Source: CAZXYF01 sp964644705 (GTDB lineage: Bacteria > Planctomycetota > Brocadiia > SM23-32). From it: a stretch of DNA of 42,355 nucleotides. Location: contig CAZXYF010000003.1 in NCBI GenBank assembly GCA_964644705.1, positions 1 to 42,355 of the forward strand, read 5' to 3'. Positions 1 through 9,051 of this stretch are shown in pieces (position 1 is the stretch's first letter; each line of letters opens with the position of its first letter). Below the pieces are notes generated by a model, which saw only the letters and a list, made by a program, of their open reading frames with translations, did not search any database and had not been told where the DNA came from. The position numbers and the translations under genes are program-made.

Positions 1-29
1 CCAGCATGCGGGAAGGCATGGGGGACCGC

Positions 30-822
30 GTGTGGAAAGACGGTTAGCCCGGACAGTTCACTGTGCCGTGGAAAGCCACAGAGTTCAAGCAGGAGCTAAA
101 TCCTGTCCGGTAACTGTTGCTCCAACCGGTAGCAATCGGAGATGTTGGTGCGGGGACAAGACGACGGAAGCACTCCGACGAAGGAGGATCGCATAGGCGA
201 TTCAGCAAGCTTACAGGCCCAATTCGTTTGGACGTCAAGGAGGCCTCGAAAAGGGTAATGTGGAGGTTGACCCGCGATATGGCAGTACCGTACGACGAAT
301 CAGGAGAGCAACCTACAGCCAACATCTCCGCCGGGGTAGTGACGAGGGCACGCAGGCACAGGAACTCTGTAGCAACACGGGATATCCTGCCCGGATGATA
401 TGGTCAATTGACTATATAAACCGGTGGCCCGCGAGGGCAGAGCCGGCCCGTTGGTAGGAAGTCGGAGAGGTCCATAGTACCGAAGATGCTGTTTAATCAC
501 AGTGGAGGGAAGGGATTCCTTAGTCTGAAGCAGGTGTAAGAAGCGGCATGTAAGGCGAGGAGACTGGCCTCAAGGCCTATCAGCTCCGTTGATCGTCGGG
601 ATGCTGCAGAGGACATCAGGGAAATGTGGCAAAGGCATATGCCGATAGCTGCGTTTCTGTCTAGTTTTGGAGAGAGCCGGATGCGGGAGATCCGCACGTC
701 CGGTTCGACGAGAGGGATGTGGAAACGGAGTGCACGGTCAGGCTATTTAGGCACTCGCAGACGAAAGGGCGAGCCCCAGATAAGCCGGGCCTAAACGCCG
801 CCGCACCACATTTCTATTCTAC
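30..822 (+). mobile_element. Group II intron without a reverse-transcriptase gene
   Basis: The segment reads as a bacterial group II intron RNA. A GTGTG at 30-34 fits the GUGYG 5' end. A clear domain V lies at 674-706. A long domain VI-like tail follows, and the sequence ends in TTTCTATTCTAC, taken here as the 3' end at about 822. The stretch at 461-530 (GTCGGAGAGG and GTGGAGGGAAGGG boxes) resembles what usually precedes the intron-encoded protein, but only about 140 nt separate it from domain V and no open frame there resembles a reverse transcriptase. The protein gene therefore appears lost from domain IV. Such introns splice or move only with a protein supplied in trans. The exact 5' and 3' ends are inferred, and the 5' exon is nearly outside the window. 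Confidence 0.72.
674..706 (+). other. Group II intron domain V (catalytic hairpin)
   Basis: A 33-nt hairpin. The lower stem pairs GAGCCGG with CCGGTTC and contains the catalytic AGC triad at 675-677. The upper stem is built from TGCGG and CCGCA. A two-base CG bulge at 697-698 sits at the usual place. These features together are diagnostic for domain V. Confidence 0.85.
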
Positions 823-1821
823 GGAGTCATCAGACCGCTCGGTCGGAGACCAAACCGGTGTCGTGTGAGTTGTTGAAAACACACTGTGATTCACAATTGC
901 TTTGATTGTCGGGCATCACCTGTGGCTGAGGCTGGTTTTAGAATAATTCACGCTTGAGGTTTGTGAAATGGTCGGGTTAGAGGTGATCGGCTGCTACTTG
1001 AGCACTCCTCTGGATGTGGATCTTTCCCTGTGTACTGTGCGTTGTTAGGGCCGTTTTTTGAGCCGGAGTTTATATGGAAAAGTGTTTGGTAGGGGCGCCA
1101 CTGGAAAAGCGCCGTGTAATTCATGACCCTCACTTCGAATCATCGGTAATATCTGCACAGGTTACTTGACCGCGACTCAGTGTTAGATGTCGACAGGAAG
1201 CAATCGGGCGGGGGTTTTCGGCCTTGGGTTGGGGGAACTATGTTGTGGTGAAACTTTGCCGGATATAGCCATCGGCTGAGTGGGCCCTTGCGGCAAATTG
1301 GGCTGAGAGGCTTGACAGAGCCGGGAGTAAAAGATGATAATCGAAGAGGAACATAATCTAATGAGGGCGATATAGAAATTCAACAGTTGTAGGTGTTCTC
1401 TGCGAATGTAGCGCCCTCATGATACAAAGGAAGATCTTTGAACTGGCGAAAACAGGGAACATTTTTCAACTGATAATAAAGACAGCACCTTACAGCCTTG
1501 TAACCTGAAGCAATGAACACACCTCAGACCCCGTATAAACGGGTTGAAAAACGGAGTCAGCCAGAACCCAATGAATAATGATGGGATGGGATAATTTATG
1601 AGCACATCCGGATTAGTACTTTATATGGGCATTATATTGGTCAATAGCGGTGAAAAACACCTCCCCGGAGTTTTGGGGATGAGCGTAAATTGTTGCCCGT
1701 GTAAATGATCTGATGTGGCTGTCATAGTTCTGGTGTGTGACGTATATATTTCTGAGGGATGAATTTGCAGATGGTTGCATTGGTTGTTTGGGCTGTCGCC
1801 CAGATCGGGCGGGAGTGAGAA
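823..1821. other. Gene-free region of about 1 kb
   Basis: No reading frame with coding character was found on either strand. The open frames are short (about 60 codons) and show no family motif. The only distinct structure is a 9-bp perfect inverted repeat at 1361-1420. The last part must contain the rny leader and promoter, but no convincing -35/-10 pair was seen. Confidence 0.6.
1361..1420. repeat. Inverted repeat with 9-bp arms
   Basis: ATGAGGGCG at 1361-1369 is matched by its exact reverse complement at 1412-1420, with a 42-nt spacer. No T-run follows, so it is not a classical terminator. The function is unknown. Confidence 0.45.
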
Positions 1822-3384
1822 ATGTTTGGAATTGATATCGAAGCGTGGCTTTTTCTGACCAGTGTGTCGGGACTAGTGGTTGGATATTATTTGCGTCGGG
1901 GATTGGCTAAGGCTGTTGAAGAAAACGCGGAAGCAAAGCGCGAAGAAATTCTCGCACAAGCTGAGAAAGAGGCTGAACAGCTTAGTCGAGAAATGGAAGT
2001 TGAAGCACGACAGGAGCTTATTGAACGGCGTGAGGATTTCGAGGAAGAAGTCAAAGAAACCCGACAGGAACTCAGACAGACCGAGAGGCGTCTGGAGAAG
2101 CGAGAAGACTCCCTCAGTCAAAAAGAAGCCGAGGTTGAGAAAAAAGAGCGTCACCTGGAAACAGCTGAGAAAAACTTGGAGGAAAATCGGAAACAACTCG
2201 CTCAACGTGAGTCCGAAATTGAGGAGCTGAAAGAACAACAGAAGGATGAGCTCTATCGCATAAGTGGGTTGTCGAAAGAGGACGCGCGGAACATCCTCTT
2301 TGAAAGGATGGAGGACGAGGTTGAGCGAGAGTGTGAGGAATTAATTGGCGAGAAACTTGTTCAGGCGGAAGATAAGGCGGAAAAAGAGGCACGCCGGGTT
2401 CTCGTTGATGCTCTGGAACGATGTGCGGCTGATGCTGCCATTGAGACGACCACATGCACGGTAGAGCTTCCCAAAGATGATCTGAAAGGGCGGATTATTG
2501 GAAGAGAAGGGCGGAACATTCGCGCCTTTGAAAAGGCGACGGGTGTGGATGTGATAGTTGATGATACTCCGGGGGTGGTAGTGCTGAGTAGCTTTGACAG
2601 TGTACGGCGGGAAGCTGCTCGTCTGGCGATGGAGCGGTTAATTGCTGATGGCCGGATACATCCGGGGCGCATCGAGGAGATGACGGATGAGGCCTGGGAT
2701 GATATTCAGGAAGTCATCCGGGAGACCGGCAAAGATGCCGTTTACGATATGGGACTCTCGAAGGTTCCTGATCAGATCCGCAAATTACTTGGTCAACTGA
2801 AATTTCGCACCAGTTTCGGCCAGAATGTCCTTCAGCACTCGATTGAGGTGGGACAAATGGCCGGTTTGATGGCGGGTGAGCTGGATTTAGATGTGCGATT
2901 GGCCAAACGGTGTGGATTACTGCATGATATCGGCAAGGCACTCGATCACGATCAGGAGGGATCGCACGCTGTGCTGGGAGCCGAAGAGGCCAAGCGGTGG
3001 GGAGAAGATGATATCATCGTGAATGCGATAGAAGCGCACCATGAAGATGTGGATTCCCAATCGCCTTATGCCGGCCTCATACTGGCTGCTGACACTTTAA
3101 GCGCCAGCCGACCCGGGGCACGACGTGAAACACTGGAGCGGTATGTGAAGCGTCTTGAGAACCTGGAGAATCTTGCGGAAAGCCAGTCGGGAGTCCAGAA
3201 CGCCTATGCTATCCAGGCCGGGCGGGAGATTCGCGTCATGGTTGATTCGGAGAAAGTTAACGATAAAACCGCAGCAAAACTGTCGTGCGACATTGCCTCA
3301 CAGGTGGAAGGAGAACTGCAATATCCGGGTGAGGTACAGGTAACCGTGATTCGTGAATCTCGCTACCAGGAGACGGCTCACTGA
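1822..3384 (+). CDS. rny: Ribonuclease Y
   Basis: Membrane-anchored endoribonuclease that starts mRNA decay in bacteria without a dominant RNase E. The 520-residue length is typical of the family. In order: a short N-terminal membrane segment (about residues 9-24), a long highly charged coiled coil (about 30-195), a KH RNA-binding domain with the GRIIGREGRNI loop (about residue 230), and an HD domain with LLHDIGK as the metal-binding core (about residue 370). The start follows GGGAGTGAGAA, an acceptable ribosome site. The last 7 bp overlap the convergent flavoprotein gene, so the two transcripts must be complementary at their 3' ends. Family assignment is secure. Confidence 0.96.
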   Translation: MFGIDIEAWLFLTSVSGLVVGYYLRRGLAKAVEENAEAKREEILAQAEKEAEQLSREMEVEARQELIERREDFEEEVKETRQELRQTERRLEKREDSLSQKEAEVEKKERHLETAEKNLEENRKQLAQRESEIEELKEQQKDELYRISGLSKEDARNILFERMEDEVERECEELIGEKLVQAEDKAEKEARRVLVDALERCAADAAIETTTCTVELPKDDLKGRIIGREGRNIRAFEKATGVDVIVDDTPGVVVLSSFDSVRREAARLAMERLIADGRIHPGRIEEMTDEAWDDIQEVIRETGKDAVYDMGLSKVPDQIRKLLGQLKFRTSFGQNVLQHSIEVGQMAGLMAGELDLDVRLAKRCGLLHDIGKALDHDQEGSHAVLGAEEAKRWGEDDIIVNAIEAHHEDVDSQSPYAGLILAADTLSASRPGARRETLERYVKRLENLENLAESQSGVQNAYAIQAGREIRVMVDSEKVNDKTAAKLSCDIASQVEGELQYPGEVQVTVIRESRYQETAH

Positions 3385-3956
3385 GACAGCTGGATGAGCT
3401 CCTCGCCTGCCCGGCGTGCGGATTCCCGGTGGTCATCGCGGTCCAGAACGTCGTCTTTGGCGTCAAGATCCGGATAAAATCGGGATACCTGACAGTTGAT
3501 GTTCAATGTTGAGAGCCAGGTTTTCACGATGTGGGAGGTGCATTGGAAGTAGTTCTTGCGGTCCATGGCCCCCACGCACAGAAATGCTCCCTCACGTTCC
3601 GGTTCCGGCGGTTTGCCGAGGCGGTATGTGCGGACCCAGAAGCACTGGAACCGGTCAATGAAAACCTTGGCGTGCCCGGGAAGAGAAGTAAAATAGATGG
3701 GCGTTGCGAGGATCACGTGGTCCGCCTCACAAAATCGTGTGTACATGTTTTGCATTTCATCCTGAACAACGCACTCTCCTGTTTCCCAGCATGCATTGCA
3801 GCTCCTGCATGGGGTGATGGACATCTCTCGGGGGACAATCTTTTGGACTTCGATATTGGCCGTCTGGCTGGCCATGCCCTCGAGCATATTATCGAGAAGG
3901 TGTTCGCTGTTGCCGTTTCTGCGAGCGCTGGAACAAACTGCAATGACGTCGGCCAT
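3378..3956 (-). CDS. Iron-sulfur flavoprotein (Isf-like, flavodoxin fold)
   Basis: A 192-residue NADPH-dependent FMN reductase/flavodoxin-fold protein. The N-terminal loop SSARRNGNSE is the usual FMN phosphate-binding segment, and ATPIYF (about residue 85) belongs to the flavin-contacting region. Cysteines 50, 53, 56 and 62 form C-x2-C-x2-C-x5-C, the compact motif that binds the 4Fe-4S cluster of archaeal Isf proteins. Family members pass electrons between low-potential donors and quinones, oxygen or unknown acceptors; the partner here is unknown. It is the third gene of the HU-queC unit, 27 bp after queC, and overlaps rny tail to tail. Cluster binding is inferred from the motif. Confidence 0.85.
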   Translation of the reverse strand: MADVIAVCSSARRNGNSEHLLDNMLEGMASQTANIEVQKIVPREMSITPCRSCNACWETGECVVQDEMQNMYTRFCEADHVILATPIYFTSLPGHAKVFIDRFQCFWVRTYRLGKPPEPEREGAFLCVGAMDRKNYFQCTSHIVKTWLSTLNINCQVSRFYPDLDAKDDVLDRDDHRESARRAGEELIQLSQ

Positions 3957-3983
3957 GGTGTGTCTCCCTGTGGACGGTTTTGT

Positions 3984-4694
3984 TTATTGATACTCTGTGG
4001 GATCGGGAACATCCGCCTTTTCAAATCCCCGTTTCCGAAGTTGGCATGCGTCACAATGACCGCACGCCCGCCCTTCTGCATCCGGATTGTAGCAGGTCGA
4101 TGTGAGAGAGTAATCAACCCCTAACCGTGTTCCGGTGCGGATGATTTCCTCTTTGGTCATTCCCTGCAGTGGGGCGCGGATTTTCGTGGGAGCACCTTCG
4201 ATAGCTTTTTTGGTGGCCACCTGGGCCAGGTTCTGAAAAGCTGCTATGAACTCCGGGCGGCAATCCGGATAACCGCTGTAATCGACCGCGTTGACTCCGC
4301 AAAAGATGCAGTCAGCATCCGTGCTCTCCGCGCGAGCTAGGGCGCAGGAAAGAAAAATGGTGTTCCGGGCGGGAACATAAGTGGCCGGGATGTTTTCCGT
4401 AAGTTCCCGGGCAGAACGGTCCTGAGGAATGGATTGTGCCTCATCCGTGAGTGCGCTTTTGGCGAGCTGCTGGATTGGAAGGTCTAAAATTTGATGATCG
4501 CGGATGCCTTGATTGCGGGCGATCTGTTGGGCAGATTCAACTTCGACGGCATGACGCTGTCCGTAGAGGAAGGTGAGGGCATGGCATTGGTAGCCCCGAT
4601 CTCTGGCTATAGCCAGAGTCGTCGCTGAATCTAACCCGCCGCTGAGCAATATTACTGCGGATGGTTCGTTCCCCTTTCTGTGATCAGCTGTCAT
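3984..4694 (-). CDS. queC: 7-cyano-7-deazaguanine synthase QueC
   Basis: Converts 7-carboxy-7-deazaguanine to preQ0 with ATP and ammonia, in the queuosine tRNA-modification pathway. The N-terminal SGGLDS (about residue 19) is the PP-loop ATP motif. The C-terminal part carries the zinc-binding cysteines (CYNP, then CGHCDAC). The 236-residue length is normal. The start overlaps the end of the HU gene by 11 bp, so the two are probably translationally coupled. No other queuosine gene (queD, queE, queF, tgt) lies in the window. Confidence 0.95.
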   Translation of the reverse strand: MTADHRKGNEPSAVILLSGGLDSATTLAIARDRGYQCHALTFLYGQRHAVEVESAQQIARNQGIRDHQILDLPIQQLAKSALTDEAQSIPQDRSARELTENIPATYVPARNTIFLSCALARAESTDADCIFCGVNAVDYSGYPDCRPEFIAAFQNLAQVATKKAIEGAPTKIRAPLQGMTKEEIIRTGTRLGVDYSLTSTCYNPDAEGRACGHCDACQLRKRGFEKADVPDPTEYQ

Positions 4695-5010
4695 TCTCTT
4701 CTTCCTGCAGGAGCGGAAGAGCTTTTTGGGCTTCCTCGCGCATTGCTTTGCCCGCTTTGAACTTCACCACGGCTTTGGGATCAACATAAACCACTTCATT
4801 GGTCCGCGGATTTCTGGCCTTGCGGCCTTCCTGGAGCCGGGTGTCAAACACACCAAAATTGCGCAGCTCTAGCCGCCTTCCCTCCGAGAGCTCTTCTATG
4901 ACGCGTTCGAGCAGACATTGCACAATTTCTTTGGTCACAACTTGCGGGTGATCGGTTTCTTCGGCGATGCTTTCACATAGTTCGCGTTTGGTTACCGTAC
5001 GATTGGCCAC
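4684..5010 (-). CDS. HU/IHF-family DNA-binding protein
   Basis: A 108-residue nucleoid protein of the HU/IHF family that bends DNA as a dimer. The signature region around residues 50-72 reads NFGVF, then RKARNPRT, the DNA-gripping arm. The C-terminal tail (after about residue 95) is acidic and longer than in E. coli HU. The start is supported by GGGGAGG 7-8 bases upstream. It is the first gene of a unit with queC, and a near-consensus promoter lies at 5087-5115. HU and IHF subunits cannot be told apart here. Confidence 0.93.
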   Translation of the reverse strand: MANRTVTKRELCESIAEETDHPQVVTKEIVQCLLERVIEELSEGRRLELRNFGVFDTRLQEGRKARNPRTNEVVYVDPKAVVKFKAGKAMREEAQKALPLLQEEENDS

Positions 5011-5086
5011 GGATTTCCTCCCCGTGTGCTTTTAGCAGAATTGACTTTGGCGAAAAGGTAGTGCCATCATGAACTTAGTGCTGGCA

Positions 5087-5115
5087 ATTCTAAAATACTG
5101 GCGCAAGGCTGTCAA
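5087..5115 (-). promoter_or_regulatory. Predicted sigma-70 promoter of the HU-queC unit
   Basis: Read on the minus strand: TTGACA (5115-5110), a 17-base spacer, and TAGAAT (5092-5087). The -35 is perfect and the -10 has one deviation. The predicted start of transcription is near 5080, giving a leader of about 70 nt. Confidence 0.7.
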
Positions 5116-5708
5116 GAACAACAAAGAGACTTGGCTCTGGGGATAGAGTCTTTGTGAAACCAACCAGGCCGGCCGGTTCTCACCGGTGACGATGTTTTGA
5201 TAGTCCCACACTCAGTAAAAAGGCAGACGAAGGCAAAGACGAAGATAAAGAAGTTAGATCCACCACCTCAACATGCCAAGCGGCCCTGTATAAGTATCCT
5301 AATGTTTCAGCCCAACTTTTATGGATCCTATTATCACGCCATCCTGCTCGGAAGATACAGAGGATGCACTGATTCGAGGATACAAAGGTCCACACTGAAT
5401 CCCTGGATCCGGCATTTTTGTATCTTGCACAGTGCATCATCCAAAGAACAAAGCCACAGGGTGTGTTATAAAAGTTAGGTTGATAATCACAATCCGCTTC
5501 GAGGGCGGTTTACGAGAGGAACCGTATCTTTGGCCGGAAAATAGCTCAGATGCCGTCCAAAAACCAATTGTGGGGCTTTTGAGTAGCACTGCCCCCCGGG
5601 TGAGACCACCGAGAGCATTCCCATCGACAAGTTTGCGCATGATTGGGCGGTGCGGTAGCCTCAAATAAGGATAAATTCCCGGAAAATAATGAGGAGATTG
5701 AGAAACCG
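5116..5708. other. Intergenic region between the HU promoter and dihydroorotase
   Basis: Divergent spacer of about 590 bases. No convincing gene was found; the open frames of 75-93 codons lack any family motif and their upstream ribosome sites are poor. No recognisable riboswitch or PyrR-type attenuator was seen before the dihydroorotase gene. Confidence 0.5.
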
Positions 5709-7055
5709 ATGGATGAGGGTATGGCTTGTAGAAAAAATGAAGATGCCTGGTTATTGAAGGGGGCCATTGTGGCCAATCCCGGTACGGGGCTCTGGGGACG
5801 CCGTGATATTCTTATTGTGGATGATAGAGTGGAGGTCGTTGCGACGGATATATCACAGCACCATGTGCTTAGGGATTACGGTGAGGAACCTCGGATAGTG
5901 AATTTATCCGGCTTCTGGATTTGGCCCGGCCTGATTGATTTACACGTTCATTTCCGTGAGCCGGGCTACACCCACAAAGAGACCGTGACGACGGGTGGGG
6001 CCGCCGCCCTCAATGGAGGATATAGTTGTGTGGTTTGTGAGCCCAATACAGATCCACCGCTGGCCAAGGTGTCGATCATAGAAAATATGGCCGAGAAGGC
6101 GGACCAGGACACCCCCGTGCGGGTGCGTTTTAAGGCTGCTATGAGCTCCGGTAGAAAAGGCCAGCAACCGGCGGATGTGGAAAGGCTCGCCCGGGTATCT
6201 GAGGTGGTGGCACTGAGCGATGACGGGGATCCCATTGTTGATGTTGATTTGATGGAGCAAGTCTGTCGGCGAAGTGCCGCCGTTGGGTTGCCCGTCTGTC
6301 CCCATTGTGAGGATTCCCGGCGATCGCGGGAAGCGTATGACAGTGGGGTTGATCCGGGATTTTCGGTGGGGGCATGGAAGAAAAACGAGGCGTCCTACAT
6401 AGAGCGTGATGCTCAACTGGCGGTCAAGTGGGGCGTGCCGGCTCATTTTTCTCACGTCAGTCTGGCGGAAAGCCTGGAGGTGGTGCAGAAGCTGAAAAGA
6501 GATAATCCGGGAGTCCCTTTGACTCTGGAAGTTGCCCCGCATCATCTCTTGCTGGATGAGGAGTCTGAACTTGAAGAGGAAGCCGGGAAGGTGAATCCTC
6601 CCCTCCGGACTCCGGAAGACCGAAAAGCGTTGTGCGATGCTCTTGTTGCGGGCAAAATAGATGCGATAGCGAGTGACCACGCCCCTCATCAGCGTCAGGA
6701 AAAGCAGGATGGTGCGAGCGGGTTCATCGGTGTGGAAACCACCCTGCCTCTGATTCTGACTCATTTCGTGCATAAAGGTCTTCTGGCGCCGGTTGAGGCG
6801 GCGGGGCTGATGAGCAGCCGACCGGCGCAAATTCTCGGTTTACCCGGTGGAAGCGTCATGTCCGGGAGCCTGGCGGACCTGGTGATTATAGATCCTGAGT
6901 TGGACTGGGAGATCCATGCGGGCGATATGTTGTCGCGTTCGCAGAATACACCCTTCGACGGACACAGCGTGAAGGGTCGGGCGGTAGGTGTAATGATTGA
7001 TGGTGAGATGGTTTCAGCTCGCGATTCTCTTAAAAGTCGAATTTATTCCAAATAA
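5709..7055 (+). CDS. pyrC: Dihydroorotase, class I type
   Basis: Cyclises N-carbamoyl-aspartate to dihydroorotate, the third step of pyrimidine synthesis. From the chosen start the protein has 448 residues. DLHVHFREPG (residues 77-86) holds the first metal-binding histidines. SDHAPH (about residue 325) is the late metal/catalytic motif. These are class I (amidohydrolase) features. The frame is open up to a TTG at 5643, but GAGGAG at 5691-5696 sits 12 bases before ATG 5709, so that start is preferred; ATG 5724 is also possible. No pyrB neighbour is present. The next gene follows after 11 bases. Confidence 0.93.
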   Translation: MDEGMACRKNEDAWLLKGAIVANPGTGLWGRRDILIVDDRVEVVATDISQHHVLRDYGEEPRIVNLSGFWIWPGLIDLHVHFREPGYTHKETVTTGGAAALNGGYSCVVCEPNTDPPLAKVSIIENMAEKADQDTPVRVRFKAAMSSGRKGQQPADVERLARVSEVVALSDDGDPIVDVDLMEQVCRRSAAVGLPVCPHCEDSRRSREAYDSGVDPGFSVGAWKKNEASYIERDAQLAVKWGVPAHFSHVSLAESLEVVQKLKRDNPGVPLTLEVAPHHLLLDEESELEEEAGKVNPPLRTPEDRKALCDALVAGKIDAIASDHAPHQRQEKQDGASGFIGVETTLPLILTHFVHKGLLAPVEAAGLMSSRPAQILGLPGGSVMSGSLADLVIIDPELDWEIHAGDMLSRSQNTPFDGHSVKGRAVGVMIDGEMVSARDSLKSRIYSK

Positions 7056-7066
7056 GGAGCAATCGA

Positions 7067-7576
7067 ATGAAAGTGTTTATTGATGGAGAGTCTTTTGTTC
7101 GCGGATCTCGTGAATTGGCTCCTGATCTGGTCAGAGAGGGAGCCCCGGAAGCGACCCGGGAAAACGTCGCAAAATGGTTGGCTCGGTATGCGGAAATCCA
7201 GGATTGTGACGTAAAATTGGTCTTTGCTGAAACACGTTCCGAAGACGTTTTGCCGCCAACGGAAGAATACGGCCGCGTGACTGTTCGGAACTTACTCCAG
7301 GGGGAAAAAGTGACTCGGGAAATCTGTAAACCGGCGAACCAGGCAGCAAACAGTGATCGGGTTTTCGTTGTTGCCGATGAACCAACAGTGACGGAGCCAG
7401 TTAAATCTACGGATGTCCGCGTCTATTCCCCAACGGAATTTATCCGCAGGGCGCGAAAAATAATGGGCAAGGAACAAACATCCCGTTACGAAGAACCGGA
7501 CGAGAAATATTCCGGAGTGGCGGAGGAAGAGGTCGATTTCTGGATGGACTATTTTTCTGAAAAGGATCAGGACTAA
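7067..7576 (+). CDS. NYN/YacP-like protein (possible nuclease)
   Basis: A 169-residue protein resembling the YacP/Rae1-type NYN (PIN-like) fold: an acidic N-terminal strand (MKVFIDGESF), a helical middle, a strand with VVADE (about residue 104), and a late YSPTEF segment. In that family the acidic residues bind metal for RNA cleavage. Here the usual DGYN motif is altered to DGES, so activity is uncertain. The start has a good AAGGAG site. It lies in an apparent operon with dihydroorotase and the next membrane-anchored protein. The C-terminal 40 residues are acidic. The family call is by pattern only. Confidence 0.5.
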   Translation: MKVFIDGESFVRGSRELAPDLVREGAPEATRENVAKWLARYAEIQDCDVKLVFAETRSEDVLPPTEEYGRVTVRNLLQGEKVTREICKPANQAANSDRVFVVADEPTVTEPVKSTDVRVYSPTEFIRRARKIMGKEQTSRYEEPDEKYSGVAEEEVDFWMDYFSEKDQD

Positions 7577-7582
7577 AGGCAG

Positions 7583-8425
7583 GTGAATATCGGGAGATAT
7601 ACTGCGATACTGGTGATAACGGCCTTTTTTGCCGTGATGTGGGGCCTGTTATTGCAGAATAATGTGGATTGGTCTTCATCACCTGAGGGACATCCCAATT
7701 ATGGCGCGATCATGGGACAGGAGCAGCAGGACCGGAAAATAGTCTGGAGTATTTATTATGCCACTTCCCGTGTTGGGCGGTCAATTACAACGATTCAACG
7801 CCGCAAAGATGATATACAAATCGTTAGCCGGACCAATCTGAATCTGGGAAAAGGCGTGCAGCTCCTGGCACGGGTGCCTGATCACCTGAATGTGATGCTA
7901 CGCGCTGATGTATCGACGGTTTCGGGGATTCGCTCCATCAAAATCGTTTGTGACCAATTGGATATCAGGCTGCACGGTGTGCGCCAGGGGGACACGCTAA
8001 AAGTGAGGGGACACGTTGGAGAGCAGATGGTTGAGAATACAATACAGGTTGACCAGAAGGTATTTGTGGGCCAAATGCTGGCTCCGATGTCCCGCTTGTC
8101 CCCGCTCAGTTTCTTGCAATCCGGACAGGCGTGGACTGTCGAAATATTCAATCCTCTGCTCGGAGGTTTCCAGGAAGTCAACGTCGTCTATAAGGGCAAA
8201 ACTGAGCATTTTTTGCAGGGGCGGGCTATGATGGCGCACCGGGTTGTTTTCAGAACGGACAAAAGGTCCTGGGAGTCCTATTTGAATGAGGAGGGTGAGA
8301 TTCTTCAACAGGGCACTCCATACGGGTTGAAACTGATCAGGGAGGACAGAGCAGACAAAAGGGAGGATGTGGAAACAGAAGAAACCGGGGGAAAGGGATC
8401 GGCGGTGAAGGAGGGATCACGATGA
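7583..8425 (+). CDS. Membrane-anchored DUF3108-like protein, function unknown
   Basis: A 280-residue protein starting with GTG. One membrane segment at residues 5-25 (YTAILVITAFFAVMWGLLL) probably anchors it in the inner membrane with the rest outside. The remainder looks beta-rich. The stretch SGQAWTVEIFNPL, with a later EGEILQQ.TPYGLKL segment (about residues 180-260), recalls the DUF3108-type proteins of planctomycetes and relatives, whose role is unknown. The tail is highly charged. It is 6 bases after the NYN-like gene, and its stop overlaps the next small frame (ATGA). I do not assign a function. Confidence 0.6.
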   Translation: MNIGRYTAILVITAFFAVMWGLLLQNNVDWSSSPEGHPNYGAIMGQEQQDRKIVWSIYYATSRVGRSITTIQRRKDDIQIVSRTNLNLGKGVQLLARVPDHLNVMLRADVSTVSGIRSIKIVCDQLDIRLHGVRQGDTLKVRGHVGEQMVENTIQVDQKVFVGQMLAPMSRLSPLSFLQSGQAWTVEIFNPLLGGFQEVNVVYKGKTEHFLQGRAMMAHRVVFRTDKRSWESYLNEEGEILQQGTPYGLKLIREDRADKREDVETEETGGKGSAVKEGSR

Positions 8426-8544
8426 ACACCGGAATGTGCGAACCGGTCCTGGGGTTGAGCGCAGGGCTGCCCAAAACATTCACAAATGGGCTATATGATG
8501 GGTTCTCAGGAAATGCTGAACCCGGAATAATGTTCAGCTCCTAA
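8422..8544 (+). CDS. Possible 40-residue small protein
   Basis: The frame begins with an ATGA overlap to the preceding gene, and GGAGGGA lies 6 bases upstream inside that gene, an excellent ribosome site in the right place. It encodes 40 residues with no membrane segment and no recognisable motif (start MNTGMCEPVL). It may be a real small protein or a chance frame. The ribosome site is the only positive evidence. Confidence 0.35.
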   Translation: MNTGMCEPVLGLSAGLPKTFTNGLYDGFSGNAEPGIMFSS

Positions 8545-9051
8545 TCCAGCTCTTTATCATGCTTGCGGGGTAATATCGAACGTCACGAAATAGGCGGGCA
8601 TGGGGCAGGTCGGGCAGGGGAGGCCAGTGACGAGGGACGTGCGCTGACGGTACTTCGCGAAACCGGGGGTGATGTTTAAAAAAATCTGAGCCACACGGCC
8701 TCAGCACCACGTCGTCAATTCCACGTACGGCTTGAAAAGAAGAGTTGTTCCAGCTAAGGTATAACATGGCCATTATCAGCTTAATCAAAATGGTGTGGGC
8801 AATCGATCAATCTCACGCATTTACCGTCATTTTGGTGAGGAAGTATATTGTAGCGCGAGGCTTTTAACTATCCATGGATGAGTTATACACGGTGGCGGCG
8901 AGTTTGGCAGATGTCACCAGTTCCCGGGGGTAAAGGTACTGGAACTTGACGCAGCCGGAAAATAGAATTAGATGCCCATTGTCGTGAGCTCCGGGCAGTT
9001 CAACAACGTTTGACAGCAGGCAATTGCATTTTGTTACGGCGGGAAGGCTAT
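8545..9051. other. Intergenic region of about 500 bases
   Basis: No gene supported. A minus-strand frame of 84 codons (8534-8788) has no family motif, a poor start context and overlaps the small frame above. No terminator or clear promoter was seen. Confidence 0.5.

Noticed and set aside
5940..6830. Minus-strand frame of 296 codons opposite dihydroorotase
   Set aside because: Shadow of a secure gene; composition rich in Arg, His and Pro is typical of antisense frames.
8534..8788. Minus-strand frame thought to be a transposase remnant
   Set aside because: A short stretch vaguely recalled IS91-type transposases in another frame, but no zinc-finger or catalytic motif could be found.
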